From positions 310,001 to 374,000 of the forward strand of contig NZ_JBNAGG010000003.1 of the NCBI RefSeq assembly GCF_049801075.1: DNA of 64,000 bases, in the 5' to 3' direction. Position numbers and translations under genes: made by a program. Position 1 is the stretch's first letter; each line of letters starts with the position of its first letter. The stretch comes from Maritalea sp049801075 (lineage in GTDB: Bacteria; Pseudomonadota; Alphaproteobacteria; Rhizobiales; Devosiaceae). This document shows, piece by piece, positions 50,702-59,503 of the stretch. A model generated the notes under the pieces. The model was not told the DNA's origin and did no database searches. It saw only the letters and a program-made list of their open reading frames with translations.

Positions 50702-52990
50702 ATGACCTGTTGTGCACCGGGTGTGGAAGCCGGATCTCAAATGATCGATGAAGGCGACCACAATATAAGCAACGAAGCGATTATTGCCGCGGCGGCAGAT
50801 TTGGGCGATGGGCAATTTCAGGTGGAATTTGGTGTGCCCGACATGCACTGCGCGGCCTGCATCAAATCCATCGAGACCGAGCTGAACGGACTTGAAATGG
50901 TCAAGTCTGCCCGGGTGAACATGTCGACCAAGCGGGTGAAGGTCATTTTCAATGCCAGCCGCGAAACGCCGCCTATGGATTTGGTGACCGCGATTGGCCG
51001 CGCGGGCTATCGTAGCTTTCTGCTCGATGTGGATGAAGCGCGTAAAGATAAAAGCCTTTCCAGGCTGATCTTGGCGTTGGCGGTGGCAGGCTTTGCTGCC
51101 ATGAACATCATGCTGTTTTCGGTGTCGATTTGGTCAGGCGCCAATGAAAGCACGCGCGATCTGTTCCATTGGGTTTCGGCGCTTATTGCGGTGCCGACGG
51201 TATTTTTCTCCGGTCAGGTGTTTTTCAAATCGGCATGGGGCGCATTGCGGCATGGTCGGCTGAATATGGATGTGCCGATTTCACTGGCGGTGCTGTTGGC
51301 GCTGGGGCTTAGCCTGTTTGAAACCGTCAATTCAGGCGAATATGCCTATTTTGATGCCTCTGTGACCTTGTTGTTCTTTTTGTTGATTGGCCGCACTTTG
51401 GACCATGTGATGCGGGAGCGTGCGCGTTCGGCCGTGCGTTCATTGGCCTCTTTGGCACCCAAAGGTGCAGTGCAGATTTTGCCCGACGGGCAGCGAGAAT
51501 TTATCAAGCTCAACGATATTCAGGTTGGCATGGTGCTGGAGGTTGCAGCGGGTGAGCGCATACCGGTCGATGGCCGCGTGATTGAGGGCAAAAGCGAGTT
51601 GGATATGTCGCTGGTTACGGGTGAAACCGTGCCAGAATTATGCGGCAAAGACTCAGCCGTTTTGGGCGGTGCGACCAACCTATCTGGTGTGCTGAAAATC
51701 GAAGTTGAAAAAGCAGCGCATCAAAGCTTTTTGGCGCGGATGATTGAGTTGATGGATTCAGCTGAAGGCAGCCGCGCAGGCTATAAGCGCATTGCCGACC
51801 GGGCCGCCGAAATCTATGCGCCGTTTGTGCATTTGTTGGCCTTGTTCACCTTTATTGGGTGGGGGCTTTATGATGGTGATTGGTACCATGCCACAGTGAC
51901 CGCGATAGCGGTGTTGATCATCACTTGCCCTTGCGCCTTGGCGTTGGCGGTGCCCATTGTGCATGTGGTTGCAGCGGGGCGCTTGTTTGAGCGCGGGGTG
52001 ATGATGAAGGATGGCGCTGCGCTGGAGCGGTTGGCGCAGATCAGCAAAGTGGCCTTTGATAAAACGGGCACATTGACCATGGGCACGCCAATCTTAAATG
52101 GGCAAATCTTTGGTGATGGCACGCAAATTGATCGCGCCTTGCAGTTGGCGCAATTGTCGCGGCATCCTTTTTCCAAAGCCTTTGCACGGGCCTATAACGG
52201 GCGCAATGTTTTGCCCTTGGCAGATGCGGAGGAAGTGCCGGGTGCAGGCGTGAAAGCCAAAATTGATGGGCAGGAATGGCGCTGGGGTCGGGCTGATTTT
52301 TGTGATCCTACTTATGAAGGGTCGGATGCGGCGCAAAGCGAAGTTTATCTCTCCTGTGACGGCAAAATGGTTGCCGGGTTTGGGTTTGAAGATATGCTGC
52401 GCCCTGATGCGCAGGCGGCTTTGGCCCAACTCAAATCAAACGGGTATGATTTGGCGATCTTCTCTGGTGATCGGAAACAAGTGGTCGCCAGCGTTGCTCG
52501 CACATTGAATGTGGACAATGCCCATGGTGCACTAACACCGGACCAAAAGGTTGAAGCCATTAAAGCGGCAGGCGAAGGCGATGAGAAAGTGCTGATGGTT
52601 GGCGACGGCATCAATGATGCGCCGGCCCTCCGCGCAGCGCATGTGTCTATGGCGCCGTCGAGCGCTGCTGATGTTGGCCGCAATGCGGCGGACTTTATTT
52701 TCACGCACAATCGCTTGGCCGATGTGAATTTTGCTTTGCAAATGTCGAAGCGCGCGGCGCGGGCTGTGAAGCAAAATTTCGGCTTGGCGCTATGTTATAA
52801 TGCGGTGGCGATTCCGCTGGCGGTGATGGGCTATGCCACACCCTTATTGGCCTCCTTGGCGATGTCCTCTTCCTCGGTTATTGTAACCTTAAATGCGCTG
52901 CGCCTGCGTTTGGGGCAGCAAGATGGAACCAAATCCCTTCCGACGCATTCTACAAATGCGCCTCAAATCAAAGCGGTGGCTGCTGAATGA
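50702..52990 (+). CDS. ccoI: Copper-exporting P-type ATPase CcoI (FixI)
   Basis: CcoI moves copper across the inner membrane for the CuB site of cbb3 oxidase. The 762-residue protein has an N-terminal cysteine-rich start (MTCCAPG), a heavy-metal domain with MHCAAC, the intramembrane IITCPCALALAVP motif, the phosphorylation site DKTGTLT and the hinge GDGINDAPAL. Its stop overlaps the ccoS start by four bases. Confidence 0.96.
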   Translation: MTCCAPGVEAGSQMIDEGDHNISNEAIIAAAADLGDGQFQVEFGVPDMHCAACIKSIETELNGLEMVKSARVNMSTKRVKVIFNASRETPPMDLVTAIGRAGYRSFLLDVDEARKDKSLSRLILALAVAGFAAMNIMLFSVSIWSGANESTRDLFHWVSALIAVPTVFFSGQVFFKSAWGALRHGRLNMDVPISLAVLLALGLSLFETVNSGEYAYFDASVTLLFFLLIGRTLDHVMRERARSAVRSLASLAPKGAVQILPDGQREFIKLNDIQVGMVLEVAAGERIPVDGRVIEGKSELDMSLVTGETVPELCGKDSAVLGGATNLSGVLKIEVEKAAHQSFLARMIELMDSAEGSRAGYKRIADRAAEIYAPFVHLLALFTFIGWGLYDGDWYHATVTAIAVLIITCPCALALAVPIVHVVAAGRLFERGVMMKDGAALERLAQISKVAFDKTGTLTMGTPILNGQIFGDGTQIDRALQLAQLSRHPFSKAFARAYNGRNVLPLADAEEVPGAGVKAKIDGQEWRWGRADFCDPTYEGSDAAQSEVYLSCDGKMVAGFGFEDMLRPDAQAALAQLKSNGYDLAIFSGDRKQVVASVARTLNVDNAHGALTPDQKVEAIKAAGEGDEKVLMVGDGINDAPALRAAHVSMAPSSAADVGRNAADFIFTHNRLADVNFALQMSKRAARAVKQNFGLALCYNAVAIPLAVMGYATPLLASLAMSSSSVIVTLNALRLRLGQQDGTKSLPTHSTNAPQIKAVAAE

Positions 52991-53157
52991 CTCCTCTTCT
53001 CATCCTTATCCCGGTTGTTCTTGTTATTGGCATGCTGGCCTTAGGCGCATTTTTGTGGTCTTTAAAAAGCGGCCAATATGAGGATCTGGATGGAGCGGCG
53101 ATGCGTATCCTAGAAGATGAGGAGGATAGGCCGCGCCCAGCGCAGGATAAAGAATAG
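52987..53157 (+). CDS. ccoS: Cbb3 oxidase assembly protein CcoS
   Basis: This 56-residue protein begins MTPLLILIPVVLVIGMLALG, a single membrane span, then FLWSLKSGQYEDLDGAAMRI, the CcoS signature, and ends in a charged tail. CcoS is needed for heme and copper insertion into the oxidase. The ATG overlaps the TGA of ccoI (ATGA). It is short enough to be missed by simple length cut-offs. Confidence 0.93.
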   Translation: MTPLLILIPVVLVIGMLALGAFLWSLKSGQYEDLDGAAMRILEDEEDRPRPAQDKE

Positions 53158-53165
53158 GGAGTTTT

Positions 53166-53453
53166 ATGGTTGAGCCATTAGATATTGAAGGTCGGGAAAA
53201 GGCCTTAAGCCAATTGCCAGATTGGGTGTTTAACCCAGTGAAAAACGGCATTGAGCGCGAATTCAAATTTGACGATTTTGTGCAGGCCTTTGGCTTTATG
53301 AGCTCAGTGGCCATTTTGGCGGAGAAGCACAATCACCATCCTGAATGGTTTAACGTTTACAACAAAGTGTCGATCCTATTGACGACTCATGACGCCAATG
53401 GCCTGTCCGAAAAAGACATAGAGTTGGCCAACGCGATCGAAAAGTTGGTTTAG
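53166..53453 (+). CDS. phhB: Pterin-4a-carbinolamine dehydratase
   Basis: The 95-residue protein has the family's catalytic histidine stretch EKHNHHPEWFNVYNKV and the start region around GREKALSQLPDWVF. It dehydrates 4a-hydroxytetrahydrobiopterin, or acts as a pterin-related accessory protein. No phenylalanine hydroxylase is nearby, and it follows ccoS by 8 bases, so it may be co-transcribed with the oxidase assembly genes. Confidence 0.92.
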   Translation: MVEPLDIEGREKALSQLPDWVFNPVKNGIEREFKFDDFVQAFGFMSSVAILAEKHNHHPEWFNVYNKVSILLTTHDANGLSEKDIELANAIEKLV

Positions 53454-53462
53454 CTCTGGTTT

Positions 53463-53987
53463 CTAGCGGGCGCGATCATTCAAGCGATTGAACGCGACAT
53501 AAAGAAGGCTCAGGCTCCACAAAACACTTGTTGCAAATTGCCAGTTGAGCGGCAGGCCCAACATGCGGCTCACTGAAAAGAGGGCCGTACCCACCGCTAA
53601 AATCAGCGGCGCATAGTGCCAACCCTGCATTTCGCGGGTCTGCCAATGGGCCACGGCTAATGCTGTTGCGCTCAGCATGAGTCCGATGTGGGTGGCCCAA
53701 AATAGCGCATTATCATGGTGTAGAAATAAGCTGGTGCGACCATAGCCCAACAGATCAAATGCAAAAAAGGCCAGCAGGAAACAGCTCAATACCCACATGA
53801 ATCCGGCATTGCGTTTGAGTTTGCTGTTTTCCGGCCCAAACGCCACGGCCAAAAATCCAACCGACAGCAACAGCGCCGCCAGCAGTTGCACCCCTGCATT
53901 GGCCGAATCAAATTCATGGGCGACAAAGCGCATGATTTCTGACATTAAAAAAAGAAATGCACCGATAGCGAGGGTTATGCGTAACAT
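53463..53987 (-). CDS. Uncharacterised membrane protein
   Basis: I do not recognise the family. The 174-residue protein has about six hydrophobic segments separated by short loops. Several histidines lie near membrane borders (FVAHEF, LFLHHDNALFWATHIG, AVAHWQ, GWHYAPL), which could bind a metal or heme, but no known motif is matched. It converges on phhB with a 9-base gap and diverges from the TerB-like gene. Confidence 0.7.
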   Translation of the reverse strand: MLRITLAIGAFLFLMSEIMRFVAHEFDSANAGVQLLAALLLSVGFLAVAFGPENSKLKRNAGFMWVLSCFLLAFFAFDLLGYGRTSLFLHHDNALFWATHIGLMLSATALAVAHWQTREMQGWHYAPLILAVGTALFSVSRMLGLPLNWQFATSVLWSLSLLYVAFNRLNDRAR

Positions 53988-54098
53988 ATTGGCCCGATCC
54001 GCATTGGGGGTAAATGGATTGGCGCGAAAGGGGAATTCCCTTTCCTGCCGAAATATTTTACCCTTTTAGTGACTCGCATGGAAGGAAGACGCAAGACT

Positions 54099-54545
54099 AT
54101 GTTTGATGCCATCACAAAATTGTTCTCTGCGAAGAAGCAAGCAGACATGTCCACAATGGAACCCAAGCTTTGCGTTGCGGCATTGCTGGTGCATTTATCT
54201 GCAGTCGATGGCGAAAGCAGCGACGACGAGAAGCAGGCCATCAAAAACACGTTGCAATCCTATTATGGGTTGAGCCCGCAAGAGGTGAAAAGCTTGATGC
54301 AAATGGCCATTGAGCAAAGCAATGATGCCGTTGATCTTTATGCTTTCACCTCGGTTTTGAACCAGCTGGAAGTGGAAGAGAAACACGCCATCATCAATAT
54401 GATGTGGCAGGTTGTTTTTGTTGATCAGCACAATCATGAGCTGGAAGATAATATGGTTTGGCGCGTGGCCGAATTGATTGGCGTTTCTGCGCGGGAGCGC
54501 ACCATGTTGCGGGCTGAAGTGCGCCATGCCGCTAAAATCAAGTAG
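54099..54545 (+). CDS. TerB-like tellurite-resistance-family protein
   Basis: The 148-residue helical protein has the TerB-type pattern LCVAALLVHLSAVDGESSDDE near its start and the second half-repeat MMWQVVFVDQHNHELEDNMV with clustered acidic residues. ATG 54099 gives the usual MFDAITKLFS start; an upstream in-frame GTG at 54069 is less likely. TerB-like proteins bind divalent metals, but their role outside tellurite operons is unknown. Confidence 0.8.
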   Translation: MFDAITKLFSAKKQADMSTMEPKLCVAALLVHLSAVDGESSDDEKQAIKNTLQSYYGLSPQEVKSLMQMAIEQSNDAVDLYAFTSVLNQLEVEEKHAIINMMWQVVFVDQHNHELEDNMVWRVAELIGVSARERTMLRAEVRHAAKIK

Positions 54546-54682
54546 CGCAGATTGCAAAGCAAGTTTGCATTTTGCAATTCATTTCGCGAACTCATTGCGC
54601 CTAAACCTTAACCGCCATTCATAAAATCGCCTGCTTTAGTGGGTTAAATTGGCGCGTTACCCCTATATGTTGATGTAGTCTT

Positions 54683-54807
54683 GTCCGCGCCAGTTTGGCA
54701 CGGATTGTGCAATCTAGTTGGTATGACGGGAATTTGGTTTTGCGTATTCCGTCTAGGTATTTGAAGTTCAAACCCGCGTCACCGCTCCATCGGCGGCGCG
54801 GGTTTTA
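54683..54807 (+). ncRNA. Possible small structured RNA or yggT leader
   Basis: The 54546-54917 gap has no convincing gene. It holds a hairpin with GACGG-G-AAT/ATTCCGTC arms (54725-54753) and a composite hairpin with AACCCGCG/CGCGGGTT outer arms and an inner CCGC/GCGG stem (54771-54804), followed by a T-rich run. This could be a small RNA or an attenuator ahead of yggT. The sequence before the second hairpin resembles a tRNA T-arm (GTTCAAACCC), but no matching acceptor stem was found. Confidence 0.35.
54771..54807 (+). terminator. Terminator-like hairpin upstream of yggT
   Basis: The 8-base outer arms and 4-base inner arms are perfect, and TTTTATTATTTT follows. It lies about 110 bases before yggT and could end an upstream small RNA or attenuate yggT. 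Confidence 0.65.
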
Positions 54808-54917
54808 TTATTTTCTGGCGCTGTTTACCTTGAATTGGAGCAGAAAAGCGCAAACTCTTGTGATGTGCGATGCAAATGGCTACATAAGAAGAGAATAAGC
54901 GCAAAGCGGAGACATCT

Positions 54918-55208
54918 ATGCGGGTTTTGTTGGAAATTATTATGCTCGTGCTCAACCTTTATTGGTGGGTAGCGATCATTATGATCGTGATGAGCTGGTT
55001 GTTGCAGTTTAATGTGATCAACTATTCAAACCAGTTTGTGGCCACGATCTGGCGGATTGTTGATGGGCTTACCAAGCCTGTTTTGGACCCGATCCGGCGT
55101 GTGGTGCCAAGTTTCGGTGGGTTGGATATTTCACCTATCGTGCTGTTTATTGGCATTTATGCGCTGCAACGCGTCATCGTGCTTTATCTCTATCCATACG
55201 CGTTCTAG
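54918..55208 (+). CDS. yggT: YggT-family membrane protein
   Basis: The 96-residue protein has two hydrophobic segments and the YggT family pattern: LLEIIMLVLNLYWWVAIIMI, then LTKPVLDPIRRVVPSFGGLD between the spans and ISPIVLFIGIYALQRVI. YggT proteins are linked to osmotic stress and envelope or division-related functions. GGAG lies upstream of the ATG. The usual partner gene yggU (DUF167) follows by 8 bases. Confidence 0.92.
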   Translation: MRVLLEIIMLVLNLYWWVAIIMIVMSWLLQFNVINYSNQFVATIWRIVDGLTKPVLDPIRRVVPSFGGLDISPIVLFIGIYALQRVIVLYLYPYAF

Positions 55209-55216
55209 TTAGCGCG

Positions 55217-55531
55217 ATGTCCGAGATGGATTTGAAAGCCTGGCGCGAAACACGCGCCGGGCTTTTATTGTTTTTGAAGGTCACGCCAAATGCCAGTCGC
55301 GATGAGATCGGCGAGGTGGTGGCCGATGTGGACGGGCAGGGGCAGTTGGTGGTGCGGGTGCGCGCCGTGCCAGAAAAAGGCAAGGCCAACAAGGCCGTGG
55401 TTAAACTAATTGCGAAAAAACTGGGGTGTCGCGCGAGTGCTGTTGAGGTGCTGAAAGGGGATACCAGTCGGCAAAAGCAAATCTGCATTGCTGACCTGTC
55501 TGAAGAAGAATTGATGGCGCGGCTATTTTAG
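55217..55531 (+). CDS. yggU: DUF167 / YggU family protein
   Basis: The 104-residue protein matches DUF167: FLKVTPNASRDEIGEV, LVVRVRAVPEKGKANKAVVK and VLKGDTSRQKQICI. The family is conserved across bacteria and eukaryotes with no settled function; a nucleic-acid role has been suggested from its fold. Its 3' end overlaps the convergent Fnr-type gene by four bases. Confidence 0.92.
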   Translation: MSEMDLKAWRETRAGLLLFLKVTPNASRDEIGEVVADVDGQGQLVVRVRAVPEKGKANKAVVKLIAKKLGCRASAVEVLKGDTSRQKQICIADLSEEELMARLF

Positions 55532-56256
55532 CCGCAGCGATCCTCCAGCCGTTCGATATTGGGCACAAAGAACGTGCGGTTATTCTCAATTTCGATCACC
55601 CCATCTTTGCGCAATTTGGTGAGCTGACGCGAAATTGTTTCCACGGTCAGTCCCAAAAAGTCTGCAATGTCCACCCGGGTGAGCGGCAGGTCGAACTTGA
55701 TGCTGTCGATCTCGTCAATATCCTTTGACGGATCAATATTGCTGGCGATCAGATAAAGAAAGCTCGCCACTTTTTCAGAGGCGGTTTTGCGGCCCAGTGT
55801 CACCATCCAATCCCGCGCTTCGTCAAGCTCCTTGAGCGTTTGCATCAGCAATCGATGCTCCAATTCTGGGGAAGCCTTGATCATGCTCTCGAGGGCGGAT
55901 TTGGGGATTTTGCACAGGTTGACGCCGGAGGCCGCTTCAGCGCTTAGTCGGCTTTCCTCAGCAAAAGGGCGACCTAGAAAATCAGGCGCAAATTGCAGGC
56001 CGATCACCTGTTGCCGACCATCGGCCAGCATCTTGGTGAGCTTCACCACTCCAGAGATCACATTGGCGTAAGATTTGACTTCTTCGGTGTCGCCAATCAG
56101 CTCTTCGCCTGATTTCGCGCGTACTTGCCTTGTGTGTCGCGCCAGCTCGACCAATTGGTCAGGCTCAAGCGCACCGCAAATGCCTTTGTGCCGGGCCTCA
56201 CAGGACTTACACAGAATAGGTATGTCCGAATTATGTATGTCTTTACGCGAACTCAT
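55528..56256 (-). CDS. fnr: Fnr-type oxygen-sensing regulator (FnrN/FnrL)
   Basis: The 242-residue Crp/Fnr protein has the N-terminal cluster cysteines C16, C19 and C27 (LCKSCEARHKGIC) and the fourth cysteine C115 (VNLCKIP), so it can hold an oxygen-labile [4Fe-4S] cluster. The cyclic-nucleotide-like domain precedes the DNA-binding helix-turn-helix ADFLGLTVETISRQLTKL. ATG 56256 is chosen because AGGGG lies 6 bases upstream; two more in-frame starts lie just before. It is the likely activator of ccoNOQP and ccoGHIS through the boxes at 39166 and 48555. Confidence 0.94.
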   Translation of the reverse strand: MSSRKDIHNSDIPILCKSCEARHKGICGALEPDQLVELARHTRQVRAKSGEELIGDTEEVKSYANVISGVVKLTKMLADGRQQVIGLQFAPDFLGRPFAEESRLSAEAASGVNLCKIPKSALESMIKASPELEHRLLMQTLKELDEARDWMVTLGRKTASEKVASFLYLIASNIDPSKDIDEIDSIKFDLPLTRVDIADFLGLTVETISRQLTKLRKDGVIEIENNRTFFVPNIERLEDRCG

Positions 56257-56422
56257 TTTCATCCCCTGAGGGCAAACCTCAATGTGAATCATAACATAAT
56301 TAATTTGAATTTCGACCCATTTGACGAAAGGTCGCAGGTGTAACTTTTCTCAATCTGATGCAAGGCCTAGAAATGAAGCGGTTTGCGGGCAAATCTTTTT
56401 CACGGGCGCCATAAGAAAGTGT

Positions 56423-56436
56423 AACTTTGTAAAGTT
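56423..56436. promoter_or_regulatory. Palindrome between fnr and the XRE-cupin gene
   Basis: AACTTT-GT-AAAGTT has perfect 6-base arms. A related GTAACTTT sequence occurs near 56339. It lies in the divergent region and might be an operator for either flanking regulator; no match to a known consensus is claimed. Confidence 0.35.
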
Positions 56437-56556
56437 TCACCATAATTCTAGGCGAGTTTTATAGATATTTTACAAAACTCCAATCCGGTGAACCATTGTT
56501 TCCAACAAATTTCCGCTATATTGTATTTTTGTTTCAAACAGTAAAAAGGGTTGCCC

Positions 56557-57129
56557 ATGTCGCGTTCATTGATGCCACCACCACATTTGGGAGAGATGGT
56601 TCGTAAAGCGCGAAAAGAGCAGGGGCTGACCTTAGAAATGCTGGCGGAACGGTGCGGGGTTTCAAAGTCCATGCTGAGCCAGATTGAGCGCGGGGCGGTG
56701 AACCCCACCTTCACCTTGGTGTGGAACTTGGCGCAATCGCTTGGGCTGGATTTGTCGACCCTCGGGGAGCAGACCGCAAGCGACCATATGATCACGCATA
56801 TCCCTGCATATTCTACACCATCAAAGGGTAGCGCTGATGGGCTGTGTACCGTGCGTTTGTTGAACCCGCCGCGTACGCCAATGCCGATTGAGTGGTATGA
56901 TTTTGGCGCCGCACCGGGCGGCGAACTGCGATCTCAGCCTCATGCTTCTGGGACTTTTGAACACCTTACCTGCCTTGCGGGCACGTTGGAAATTGAGGCG
57001 GGTGATCAGCGCGCTAAGGCTGAAGAGGGCGATACGGTGCGTTATCGCGCTGACCAGCCGCATACGATTCGCAATATTGGCGAAGGCGCGGCCAAAGCGA
57101 TCTTGGTGGTGGCGCAACCGCAGCATTAG
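56557..57129 (+). CDS. XRE-cupin transcriptional regulator
   Basis: The 190-residue protein has an N-terminal Cro/C1 helix-turn-helix (GLTLEMLAERCGVSKSMLSQ, then IERGAVNPTFTLVWNLAQSL) and a C-terminal cupin domain (about residues 110-190) with HASGTFEHLTCLAGTLEIEA. ATG 56557 has AAGGG 6 bases upstream. Regulators of this build often control amino-acid or amine catabolism. It lies directly before kbl-tdh, with a strong inverted repeat between, so it probably regulates threonine degradation. Confidence 0.88.
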   Translation: MSRSLMPPPHLGEMVRKARKEQGLTLEMLAERCGVSKSMLSQIERGAVNPTFTLVWNLAQSLGLDLSTLGEQTASDHMITHIPAYSTPSKGSADGLCTVRLLNPPRTPMPIEWYDFGAAPGGELRSQPHASGTFEHLTCLAGTLEIEAGDQRAKAEEGDTVRYRADQPHTIRNIGEGAAKAILVVAQPQH

Positions 57130-57212
57130 TCTGGCGTTGAGGCGTAAAAACCTCTCAATCACAATTTGAAAAATCTTGCTTTCGTGATGTTGGCAGCGAA
57201 TGCGAATTCCAC

Positions 57213-57235
57213 TATATTGGATTTAGTCCAATATA
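57213..57235. promoter_or_regulatory. Inverted repeat upstream of kbl
   Basis: TATATTGGA (57213-57221) and TCCAATATA (57227-57235) are perfect 9-base arms around a 5-base centre. It ends 16 bases before the kbl start, an ideal operator position. The XRE-cupin protein encoded just upstream is the candidate ligand-responsive repressor. Confidence 0.65.
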
Positions 57236-57251
57236 TAGAGATTTGTCTACT

Positions 57252-58451
57252 ATGTCGAAAAAGCTGATCCAACACACCGAACAGGCGCTGGCCCAATTGC
57301 GGGAAGAAGGGCTGTTCAAATCCGAATATGGAATCACCAGCCCACAATCGGCCAACATCACCGTGCGTGGTGAAGATGGCAAAGATGTGCCATTGCTCAA
57401 TATGTGCGCCAATAATTATCTCGGCCTGGCCGATGATAAACGCCTTGAAAAGCGGGCGATTGAGACGATTGAGAGCGAAGGCTTTGGCATGGCGTCGGTG
57501 CGCTTTATCTGCGGCACACAGGCGATCCATCAACAGCTGGAAGCGCGGCTCTCGAACTTTTTGGGCACCGAAGATGCGATCCTGTTTATCGCCTGCTTTG
57601 ATGCCAATGCGGGCGTTTTTGAAGCGCTGTTGGGGCCGGAAGATGCAATCATTTCTGATGCGTTGAACCATGCCTCAATTATTGATGGCGTGCGGCTGTG
57701 CAAGGCCCAGCGGTTCCGCTATGCCAATAATGATATGGACGCGCTGGAAGAACAGTTGAAGGCAGCGCAGGATGCCCGCCACCGCTTGATCGTGACTGAT
57801 GGGGTGTTCTCAATGGACGGGATTATCGCCAATTTGCCGGGCATTTGTGATTTGGCAGAAAAATATGATGCATTGGTGATGGTGGACGATAGCCACGCCG
57901 TTGGCTTTATGGGACCAAACGGCCAAGGCACCCCGCACCATCATGGGGTGGAAGACCGCGTGCACCTGTATTCAGGCACCTTCGGCAAAGCACTTGGCGG
58001 TGCGGCGGGCGGTTATATTGCCGGGGCGAAGCCGCTGGTGACCATGTTGCGGCAAAAAGCACGGCCTTATTTGTTCTCTAATGCGTTGCCACCGATGATT
58101 GCGGCGGCGACCTTGGAAGCGTTGGATATTGTGGAGCAATCCCCCGCGCTGCGTGAAAAGCTGTTCGACAATGCGAAATATTTCCGCGAGAAAATGGCCG
58201 GATTGGGCTTTGAACTTGTGCCGGGCGAACATGCGATTATCCCGGTGATGCTGCATGATGCGGTGTTGGCGCAAAAATTCGCCAAGCGCATGTTGGAGCT
58301 GGGCGTTTATGTGACCGCATTTTCCTTCCCCGTGGTGCCGAAAGAGTTGGCGCGGATCCGCACCCAGATGTCTGCCGCACACACCACGGAAGATTTGGAC
58401 CGGGCGATTGCCGCCTTCGAGCAAACTGGCAAAGAATTGGGAGTGATCTGA
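57252..58451 (+). CDS. kbl: 2-amino-3-ketobutyrate CoA ligase (glycine C-acetyltransferase)
   Basis: Kbl cleaves 2-amino-3-ketobutyrate with CoA to glycine and acetyl-CoA. The 399-residue protein has the PLP enzyme motifs CANNYLGLADD, VDDSHAVGFMG and SGTFGKALGG with the cofactor lysine K246. ATG 57252 is used; an in-frame TTG lies 9 bases upstream. Its stop overlaps the tdh start by one base, so both steps of threonine breakdown are coupled. Confidence 0.96.
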   Translation: MSKKLIQHTEQALAQLREEGLFKSEYGITSPQSANITVRGEDGKDVPLLNMCANNYLGLADDKRLEKRAIETIESEGFGMASVRFICGTQAIHQQLEARLSNFLGTEDAILFIACFDANAGVFEALLGPEDAIISDALNHASIIDGVRLCKAQRFRYANNDMDALEEQLKAAQDARHRLIVTDGVFSMDGIIANLPGICDLAEKYDALVMVDDSHAVGFMGPNGQGTPHHHGVEDRVHLYSGTFGKALGGAAGGYIAGAKPLVTMLRQKARPYLFSNALPPMIAAATLEALDIVEQSPALREKLFDNAKYFREKMAGLGFELVPGEHAIIPVMLHDAVLAQKFAKRMLELGVYVTAFSFPVVPKELARIRTQMSAAHTTEDLDRAIAAFEQTGKELGVI

Positions 58452-59479
58452 TGCGTGCATTGGTGAAAGCAAAGGATGCACCGGGCCTTGAACTGCATGA
58501 GGTGGAAAAACCTGAGGTGGGGCCGCATGATGTGTTGATCAAGGTGAAGAAAGCCTCGATTTGCGGCACGGACATGCATATCTGGAAATGGGATCAATGG
58601 GCGCAAAACACGGTGCCTGTGCCCATGGTGGTCGGCCATGAATATATGGGCCTGATCGAAGAAGTTGGCGATGAAGTGCAGGGCCTCAAAGTGGGGCAGC
58701 GCGTGTCGGGCGAAGGGCATATTCCTTGTGGCAAATGTCGGAACTGCCAATCTGGTCGGGCGCATATTTGTGCGGAAACCAAGGGTATCGGGGTCAACCG
58801 TCCCGGCGCATTTGCTGATTATGTGGCCATTCCCGAAGCCAATGTGCGGCCTTTGCCGGACAGTGTCAGCGACGAAGTGGCCTCTATCCTCGACCCACTG
58901 GGCAATGCCGTAAATACGGCGCTGACCTTTGATGTGTCGGGCGAAGATGTGCTGATCACTGGTGCCGGGCCGATCGGCTGCATGGCTGCGGCGGTGTGCC
59001 GCCATGTGGGGGCACGGCATATCATTGTGACCGATTTGAACGATGATCGGCTCGCTCTGGCGAAAAAGATGGGCGCAACCCGTGGCGTGCGTGCGGATAA
59101 AGAAAATCTACGCGACGTGATGGGCGAATTGGGCATGCGTGAAGGCTTTGATATTGGCCTTGAAATGTCTGGTGCGGCGCCTGCCATGGATTCGATGATT
59201 GAACACATGATCACTGGTGGCCGTGTGGCGCTGCTCGGCCTCTTCCCCGGCAAGGTGGAAATGGATTTGAACAAGGCGATCTTTAAAGGCCTCACGCTTG
59301 AAGGAATTTATGGGCGCAAAATGTTTGAAACCTGGCACAAAATGTTGGCCATGCTGGAATCTGGCTTGGATGTGACCCCTGTGATTTCGCACCATTTGCC
59401 GTTTGAAGATTTTGCCCAAGGCTTCGAAGCCGTTGGTAAAGGCGAGGCCAATAAGGTGATTTTGGACCTAGACAAATAG
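58451..59479 (+). CDS. tdh: L-threonine 3-dehydrogenase
   Basis: Tdh oxidises L-threonine to 2-amino-3-ketobutyrate with NAD+. The 342-residue medium-chain dehydrogenase has the catalytic zinc residues C38, H63 and E64, the structural zinc cysteines C93, C96, C99 and C107, and the GAGPIGCMAA cofactor loop. The pair kbl-tdh turns threonine into glycine and acetyl-CoA. Confidence 0.97.
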   Translation: MRALVKAKDAPGLELHEVEKPEVGPHDVLIKVKKASICGTDMHIWKWDQWAQNTVPVPMVVGHEYMGLIEEVGDEVQGLKVGQRVSGEGHIPCGKCRNCQSGRAHICAETKGIGVNRPGAFADYVAIPEANVRPLPDSVSDEVASILDPLGNAVNTALTFDVSGEDVLITGAGPIGCMAAAVCRHVGARHIIVTDLNDDRLALAKKMGATRGVRADKENLRDVMGELGMREGFDIGLEMSGAAPAMDSMIEHMITGGRVALLGLFPGKVEMDLNKAIFKGLTLEGIYGRKMFETWHKMLAMLESGLDVTPVISHHLPFEDFAQGFEAVGKGEANKVILDLDK

Positions 59480-59503
59480 GTTCGGCCACCACACAAATGG
59501 TGG

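Noticed and set aside
54760..54795. tRNA-like sequence (GTTCAAACCC followed by ACCGCTCCA)
   Set aside because: No matching 5' acceptor arm, D-arm or anticodon arm could be placed upstream; the sequence is better explained by the hairpin.
54695..54898. 67-codon plus-strand frame before yggT
   Set aside because: It runs through the terminator-like hairpin at 54771-54807 and has no family or good start.
56279..56292. Fnr-like box TCAAT-GTGA-ATCAT just upstream of the Fnr-type gene
   Set aside because: It matches the consensus at only about seven of ten positions and its left half is poor; autoregulation is possible but not supported.
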